From: Cristatella mucedo
Taxonomy: Eukaryota > Bryozoa > Phylactolaemata > Cristatellidae
Direction: 5' to 3'
NCBI GenBank assembly: GCA_009760855.2
Contig: WPIO01000034.1
Coordinates: 1,565,001-1,629,000, forward strand
DNA: 64,000 bases
Shown: positions 58,080 through 64,000 of the stretch, piece by piece
Layout: the number at the start of each line of letters is the position of its first letter
Position numbering within the stretch: position 1 is the first letter of the stretch
The notes under the pieces: model-generated
Told to the model about the DNA's origin: nothing
What the model saw: only the letters and a program-made list of their open reading frames with translations
The model's database searches: none
Position numbers and translations under genes: made by a program

Positions 58080-59185
58080 TGTCTTTTATGGCCATCCTAT
58101 GACTGCTTCTACTATGACTCGGCGAAGTGAGTCCACAGGCACTGAGCTCTCGTCTCAGCATATATCCACTCTAGCGTCAGCGAGAAGCGATTACATTAAA
58201 GAGGAAATGTCCACAGTATCGTAAGCATTGCAGGCCTAGACTGGATGCTGAAATGAAATCATTTTAAGATAGCATTTAAGTTAACCTATCATTTTGAAGT
58301 CGGTGGCTACACTTTCGCCTGCATGCGTCTCATCGGATTCCACTATAAGGATCAAGCGAAAATGATTCTAAAGGCACCAACGAGGAACTTGGTTCTGAGC
58401 AGAGGAGATTAAAATATAAAAACAAAAGCAGCCAAAACAAGGAACTTTGTTGTGAACAGAGGAAATTAAAATATAAAAATAAAAGCAGTCAACAAGGACC
58501 AGCGACTGGTTCGCTGATAGATTCAAATAAAAGTTATAGATAAGGTTAGTCAGAACGGTTAGTGAAGTTTGCATGAACATAGGTGCTAGCCTGTTTGTGT
58601 TGTGTGGGGCTTTCTTTAATGTCATGTTGACATAATCGGTAATCAGCGAGATGCCTTGTAAATCTAATCCTGATCACGCCTCCAGTACGTTCAAAAAAAA
58701 TTCTAGATTGGATTCAACATTGCGTAATCTAATTAGTAATGAAAAGATATTCGGAAGTGTAAAAAATCGGCGGCCGATTCAACAGCCTTGTATGGGCAGA
58801 AGAGCCCCAGTGGCTATCATCGCTGCTTGCAGTTGGGAAATCGTGGTTTTCCCACTGCAGGACTCAAACCTATCATCACGTGGTCCGCGAAGAGCGAACA
58901 CCATACATCTGGCTCCAGTAATGTTCACAGGCCCTCTAGCTATAATGAAGCGGAGTAGCAGGAATCTGCAGAAATTTTAAACTATAAGGTCTCCAGTTAG
59001 CCTACCGTCCTCAGATCTAGAAATCGCCGGTCCAAAAATTGAGCAGGGGCTCTTTAATCCGCTTCTACAAATGGATAGTTCGCTACGCATTAACACTTCC
59101 GTTTCTTCTGCGTAACTTCATCTTTCTCCTCAAATTGACACTTTCAGCATTCAGCTTCTCGATGGAAACTTCTAACAAGAAATGC
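58080..59185. other. Small AAAATATAAAAA-type direct repeat, otherwise nothing
   Basis: Two related ~57-bp copies at 58380-58500 (AACTTTGTTGTGAACAGAGG / AACTTGGTTCTGAGCAGAGG, each followed by TTAAAATATAAAAA). No coding signal. Confidence 0.55.
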
Positions 59186-59189
59186 GGAC

Positions 59190-60385
59190 ATTGGCGACTT
59201 TCAGCGACAGATCCGCGTCTATGTGGATCCTTCAAGCACATCAAACTCTCTCAACTCCCTTGCTGCATGCATTACTGACATCCGCACATAGATGGAAGCA
59301 AACCTTCTCAAATTGAACGACGATAAAATAACCAACTTACTAGTTATGGGCAAGTCTATTGTGACTCGGAAAATGGGAAAGCCTAACCCTTAAAATAGGT
59401 CCAGTCAGAGTATTGCCCATCAGAGTATCATCCGCAGTATCTTAACGAAATCCAAGTGTCCTTTTTGAAAGTCACATTTCTATAGACAATCACATAAGCT
59501 CTAGAGTCGTCTACCTTTTATCGGCAACACAACATTTCGCAAAGTCGGGCTTGATTAGGCAGCGATACTAGATCTAAGTTGGTCCGTGCATTTACGGCAT
59601 CATCCCGTCTGACTTTTGTTATTCAATGCTTGTAGGTCTACCAGCGTGAGCAATCAAGCACTTACAGTTAGTGCAATAATTTGCAGCTAGATTTTTCTGC
59701 TGTGAGCGCAGCAGTTGCTGCATTAACCACTTCCCGCCAACCATCGCTGGTTCCCATCAAGCCGCGTATGTCATTTGAGGTTTTGATGATTTACATCTAA
59801 ATATATGATTATATATGAAATTATATATATGTACATGAGTATAGCGCCCTAAGAGAACTTAATCTCAATTCAGGCGCTTGATGTATGCATGGGCTTGAGC
59901 CCCGACATCGGTCATCAAATGCATTCATCTTGACCTAGGTAATTAAAGGCGAACACCTTAACCAATGGGCCAAACCAACACTCACTTTTAGGTCCCTCGC
60001 TTTTCTGGCTTCAACCTACCCATCGGAACTAATCCCCGCCAGGCTGAGCATAGTGCCACCAACTTTTAGGATTCAAACCGTGTAGCCACACCTCGAACTA
60101 GCCTCAAATCTTTTAAAAACCGTGTTCGTTAGTTCATATTCTCTTAAAGCCCGAAACTTGATACCTACTGACCTCTTGACATCTCCCCTATATTCCAAAA
60201 TTTTAAAAAGTTCAACAACCAGCGGTTTTTCCCAGCATTTGTTGGTTTCTTGTGAGTTGTCCGGTGCACACGTATGCGTGCTAACACTGTGTGTTATCAG
60301 TACCCACACGGTCATGCTTCATTCGCAGCATTTATAAAGTACCCAGAAAGAGTTACAGGTCACTGAGGGCACTTTACTGACGTAT
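59190..60385 (+). mobile_element. LINE A relic with reverse-transcriptase C-terminal part
   Basis: The frame near 59272-59360 reads ITDIRT-stop-MEANLLKLNDDK, then NLLVMGK, the RT palm/thumb-side motif typical of Jockey/CR1 elements (I.DI..WM..N.LKLNDDKTE.L..G). Later come SKLVRAFTASS (59570-59610) and a 3' end with AAGTACCCAGAAAGAGTTAC and GAGGGCACTTTACTGACG. Many stops are present. A SINE family 2 copy sits within it. Confidence 0.65.
59825..59990 (-). mobile_element. SINE family 2 copy inside LINE A relic
   Basis: The minus strand reads GGTTTGGCCCATTGGTTAAG (A box TGGCCCATTGG), GTCGGGGCTCAAGCCCATG (B box), then GCGCCTGAATTGAGATTAAG and TTCTCTTAGGGCGCTATAC (LINE-like tail). It has the clearest A and B boxes of the family. 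Confidence 0.65.
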
Positions 60386-60814
60386 AACTACCATCGTGCC
60401 TGCACAGTTCGCAGGCGATTGTTTTAATATCCAATCGTATTTTTAAACCGTAGGAATCAGCTGTTGCAACTGATCAAGTGAATGTTTGCCTCACCGAAAT
60501 CTGACCCTGGATGTCGGAAAATTTCTTTAAAACCAAATGACGATTAAAATGAAGTGTTTTCACCAGATAGCCTAAGCGTGTGGTTGGATTAGAAGGCTTT
60601 GCTTTTTTATTAGGTGATGGTATTGTGCGACCATCACCACGTGCTCGAAATTTAGGTGTCTTCCGAAAGCAGCCTAAATTGTGACAGCTTCATTCTGGAG
60701 ATTGCTTCTACAGCCGGCCATCACGTCCGATCAATATCTAAAATAAGGAACTGTCTCAAACGGTGGTTTTCAAAAAATTGAACTCGCTGCTTAGTTCTGT
60801 CTCGGTTTGTTTAT

Positions 60815-61225
60815 TGTAATTCTCTTTTGGCTGGGATGCCAAAAAACAACTGGGCCACTGCAAATGGCTATGCATGTGGCTGCAAGGCTATTTTTCAAGT
60901 TCAAGGGGTTTTACCATGCGTTTTCTTTGCTAAAACAGTTAGGATTGCTGCCGGTCGATTAAAGGAAAGAGAGCAAAAGTTCCTAAGCTGACCCACAAGG
61001 CCAGCCACGGCTTGGCTCCTCCATATTTAGCTAAACTGCTGCACGAGTTTCAGCCTCCTTGTGCCCGCAGGTTCTGTAGGAAAAATAAATTGCTGAGCTT
61101 CGATTGGCGAGCTCTGCCGAGGCCTAGCAGCCGGAACTCAGTCTTCCGATTGGCTAGACAGGGTCAAGAGGAGGCCCCTAGCCTGGTGCTGGCCAGCAAC
61201 AGCATTTTGGCGAGGCACTAATAGA
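60815..61225 (+). mobile_element. LINE ORF2 C-terminal relic
   Basis: The frame at 60986-61060 reads KASHGLAPPYLAKLLHEFQP, the post-RT LINE motif. It is followed by WRALPRPSSRNSVFRLARQG before a stop. Similar wording occurs in the minus LINE B copy at 36200. Confidence 0.55.
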
Positions 61226-61837
61226 TGGGTATGCACGATGAGATCACGTTCTTAAAATCCTTCCCTCCTTACTCATAGGCCTTAAGCAATCAGCTTATAA
61301 AATAAAATACTAGCACGCATAGCATGCAATTGCCCACGGCAGTCTATCACTACACCTAGGTCGCTGCCGAGGCCCACTGATGACACCGTGGCGCGATTTC
61401 TCGAAGCTTGCCTCAATAGTTTTTCAGTGCGACCTTACTCCAACGTAGTCGTCGGGCGCATTTTGCTGCTCTTTCCATTAAGCGCCCGGCTGTTCACCTG
61501 GCTTGTCCGAAAGCGGCCGTCGAGTCATCATTGGCTTCTCAGCTACCATGGCTAGTTAGAGCAGCCCTGGCTCCTTCAACTCCACCTGCCGCTGAGACGC
61601 TGCAGTCACCTGCTCCTCGGAGGTCGCTCGCTTGCGCAGGCACCTCTGGAGCCTGTTCGGACGTTCCTGCCTCTGGCCTCTCCGATTCCGCTGCCTCCAG
61701 CTCTGCAGCGCTATTTTCCTTTGCATAAGTGTCTCCCTCCCAGCTCCCGACATGTTAGCCTCCAAATTTGTGAGCCGATGTTTTGAAAAAAATATTTCTA
61801 TTCAATAACTGAATTAATTAAACAATATAAAGACTCA

Positions 61838-61912
61838 CAACAATCACTAGTGTCGCTATCAATATCCTCTGCATCAGGAATGGTGACGACATCCTGTCCA
61901 TCTTCCTCGTTC
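61838..61912 (-). CDS. Candidate acidic 5' coding exon
   Basis: On the minus strand an ATG after ATTCAAG opens MNEEDGQDVVTIPDAEDID and SDTSDC, followed directly by a consensus GTGAGT donor. The acidic composition and good donor look like the start of a nuclear protein. No compatible next exon was found: frames in 61556-61765 do not join with a convincing acceptor. Confidence 0.28.
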
Positions 61913-62420
61913 ATATTACAAGCTTGAATATTGGTGGAGACTAGAATGCGTAATCTTCCGTTCCGTCCAATGCATTTGAAACGCCACCAATGCATTAAAA
62001 ATGCATTCAAATACCGGAGATGCATTCAATGCAGGTACGTCGTTTATTGCAATCTGAAAGCAAAAAAAGTAACCTCCTATTTATAAGCCCCCTCTTCATT
62101 ATCTGACCCCAAATTTTGGTAAAATGAGGCTTCTACACGGTAGTATTAAGTAATTGATGGCCAGGGCTTCAGTAAAGATACATGGGTGGTGATAATGGTA
62201 TAGAGTAGTTTGGCGATCTCACAAATGGTTGGTGGGCGGGATTGATACTGTCGCGTGTAGTGTTGCATGGAAATACACGGCTGTGGTTGATTGGTTACAG
62301 ACAATAAATATAGCGAAACGTTGGCCCGCCTTATCAACCGGGTTGTGACAATTGCGAACGAGTTGTTGTTGACTGCTTAGTATCGATGAGGCAGAATCCC
62401 GGCTGTCCTATGGCCAGAGA

Positions 62421-62684
62421 ATGCGAATGAAAAGGGGTCGTGTTGGTTTATCTCTCAGTCCTAGTGGTCGGACTTCGGGCTTACGAAAGTTTGTGCGGCC
62501 TCCTGGCTTCCGAGTCACTGAAACGCCGCCATCGCCGACTGCTGAGCGTGGAGCTCGGAGGGTTCGTCAAAACGCCGCTGGCATAGAGTCCAACGCATCA
62601 GTCTGGTTCCCGATATTTCAAGTATGCGCATTGGATCATTTTTTAGCAATCGGCAAGATTTTCTGCCACGTGCATATATGTTGA
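62421..62684 (+). CDS. Candidate first exon or ORF, basic N-terminus
   Basis: An ATG opens a basic, proline- and arginine-containing frame: MRMKRGRVGLSLSPSGRTSG, KFVRPPGFRVTETPPSPT and RGARRVRQNAAG. The frame stays open to 62684, and a possible GTATGC donor lies near 62624. The composition resembles nuclear protein N-termini, but no family is recognised and no downstream exon was found before the window ends. Confidence 0.25.
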   Translation: MRMKRGRVGLSLSPSGRTSGLRKFVRPPGFRVTETPPSPTAERGARRVRQNAAGIESNASVWFPIFQVCALDHFLAIGKIFCHVHIC

Positions 62685-62689
62685 TATTG

Positions 62690-63600
62690 CTGTCTTGAAA
62701 CGTCAGCTGTAGCTAATCGGACTTGGATTACACTAAGAGCATTACCGATTCTTGAAAAGGAGCCACGTGCATCTTAATCTTTACTTTGCATCTTATGCAA
62801 GCCGTGTTAACATGGTAATAGTTCAGTTTTATGTTGAGCCTACCTCTGGAGTGTGGCCGATCGCGTGTAAATTATAGAGCCGGGCACAGTGCGAAAGAAA
62901 GTACGAGGACACCATTTTGAGATGTGGCAATCGTTGCTATTTCCATGCTCCGCTCTCTTAGCGGATCTGTTTCTACGATCGCAGAGCAGGTGCTTGGAAG
63001 CACTAATCCCACCAGTATATATATACATAATTCATTAAATATCTCTAATGTGGCTGTAATGCGACTAGACAATCAATTATGCGAACGGTAATTTTGTGAG
63101 AAAGACTGAATTGAACGGCTATACAAACTAGTAGCATCCGGTGTGAGCAGCAAAAAACTAATGTAAATTTCAAATCACTTTTCACTTCTTCGGAACTATT
63201 TGCATCATTCTTGCTGTCTCGACAGTCTTATTATTTTTAAATGTAGGTGACCGTCGCGAAAGAAGCGTGCCTGCCAATCGAGCTCGTTCATCGGTGTGCA
63301 TGTACTGACCAGAAAAGTACGACTAGGACATTCAGATAGCTAAAACCGAAGCTGATCTGGTTTAAAGTTTATGCACGATTAAAGGCATTGGCGATCGGGC
63401 TGAGAAAACATTGCTAGAAGCTTTAATGGCCAGGCTAAAACAGAGCGCCAATCCGAGTTCGGCTAAGTCGTTCCTGAGACAAAACCAGTGCCTTGACAGC
63501 AGCCTGTCGCCAGAGCTGAGCTGAGAATACAGAGAAGAAAGAGCTTAAGTGTGTTAGTGATCGCAGCTGGAAAGGTCGTACGTGCACTTTTAGTTTTGAC
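62690..63600. other. No supported feature
   Basis: Short frames only. No repeat match to the families defined elsewhere in the window. Confidence 0.5.
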
Positions 63601-63799
63601 AAGCCTATATCCACCGATTGTGGCTTGCCACATTGCGGACTTCGGAGTTTCCGTGTTTATTCCCGGGGGGGGGTCTTAGCCAGGGAAAAGACGATTCCAC
63701 TTGGCGACCCATTTCGGGGGTTCGTGTCCTGTCGTAGATGTTGTGTGCGCCTGTTGCTTCTCGGCCACTGGTGTGTGCCCCGCTCTCGGTTGGTGGTTG

Positions 63800-63885
63800 G
63801 GAGGTTGGCTCGGTGCGGCCTTTGATGTGGGCGGGTGTTTGGGCGGTTGGCTCGGAGCGGCCTTTGATGTGGGTGTGTGGCCGGC
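63800..63885. repeat. 42-bp imperfect tandem duplication
   Basis: GGTTGGCTCGGTGCGGCC and GGTTGGCTCGGAGCGGCC start the two copies at 63803 and 63845, both followed by TTTGATGTGGG. Confidence 0.85.
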
Positions 63886-64000
63886 CCACCGCAGTGGCTC
63901 ACCACGGATGCACTCCCTTATCTGTGGTGAGTCAACCCTTAGCTTATATGCATGTACCTGCTGGGGAATAAAGATTTGAGTCTCGTCCACCGCTCACGTT
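63885..64000 (+). other. Possible LTR-like or Pol II 3'-end region at window edge
   Basis: TGTGGTGAGTCAACCC, CTTATATGCATG and AATAAAGATTTGAGTCTCGT occur in the order expected of an LTR (start, TATA, poly(A) signal). A primer-site-like TTGGCGACCCATTTCGGGG lies earlier, at 63699. The window ends before this can be tested. Confidence 0.25.

Overview
This is animal (metazoan) nuclear DNA, almost certainly from an invertebrate. The evidence is spliced genes with GT-AG introns, long dinucleotide microsatellites, several tRNA-derived SINE-like families, decayed non-LTR retrotransposons, an LTR-retrotransposon fragment and a diverged tandem satellite. Nothing looks bacterial: there are no operons or ribosome-binding sites, and most long open frames are microsatellite read-through or GC-rich stretches open in several frames. 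The phylum cannot be fixed from what is visible.

Three genes are well supported and lie close together. (1) AMDHD2, N-acetylglucosamine-6-phosphate deacetylase, is on the minus strand from 33829 down to 13589. Nine coding exons could be assembled with consistent phases into a 402-residue protein, including a 47-bp exon at 15973-16019. (2) The last two coding exons of VMA21, a V-ATPase assembly factor, are on the plus strand at 11064-11179 and 12811-12947. It converges on AMDHD2, and the polyadenylation signals of both genes fall in the same ~65 bp near 13245-13307. (3) Head-to-head with AMDHD2, across a 148-bp promoter with CCAAT, ETS-like and YY1-like motifs, is a two-exon gene (33978-34114 and 34207-34330). 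It encodes an 86-residue single-pass membrane microprotein that I do not recognise.

The rest is mostly repeats. Region by region: 0-11 kb has microsatellites, a broken tRNA-Lys-like copy and SINE-like units. 11-34 kb holds the genes, whose introns carry LINE and SINE fragments and minisatellites. 34-37.5 kb has LINE 3' ends. 37.9-46.7 kb carries a satellite with a ~160-190 bp period built on ATTGCCGT/GGATTGCGG-type words, in opposite orientations at its two ends and with mobile elements inserted in it; between the two parts lies a ~1.06-kb element with ~200-bp terminal inverted repeats. 46.8-53.3 kb has GC-rich islands, one plausible minus-strand terminal exon and several short-period minisatellites. 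54-64 kb has a perfect 20-bp inverted repeat, a Gypsy-like LTR with its primer-binding site and a gag-position open frame, a decayed reverse-transcriptase fragment and two weak candidate exons.

Two repeat relationships stand out. A tRNA-derived SINE shares its 3' tail with the local LINE family, which suggests it borrows that LINE's machinery. Separately, a ~270-bp unit made from the 3' end of a second LINE occurs three times with nearly the same 5' boundary, once with a perfect 10-bp target-site duplication inside the satellite.
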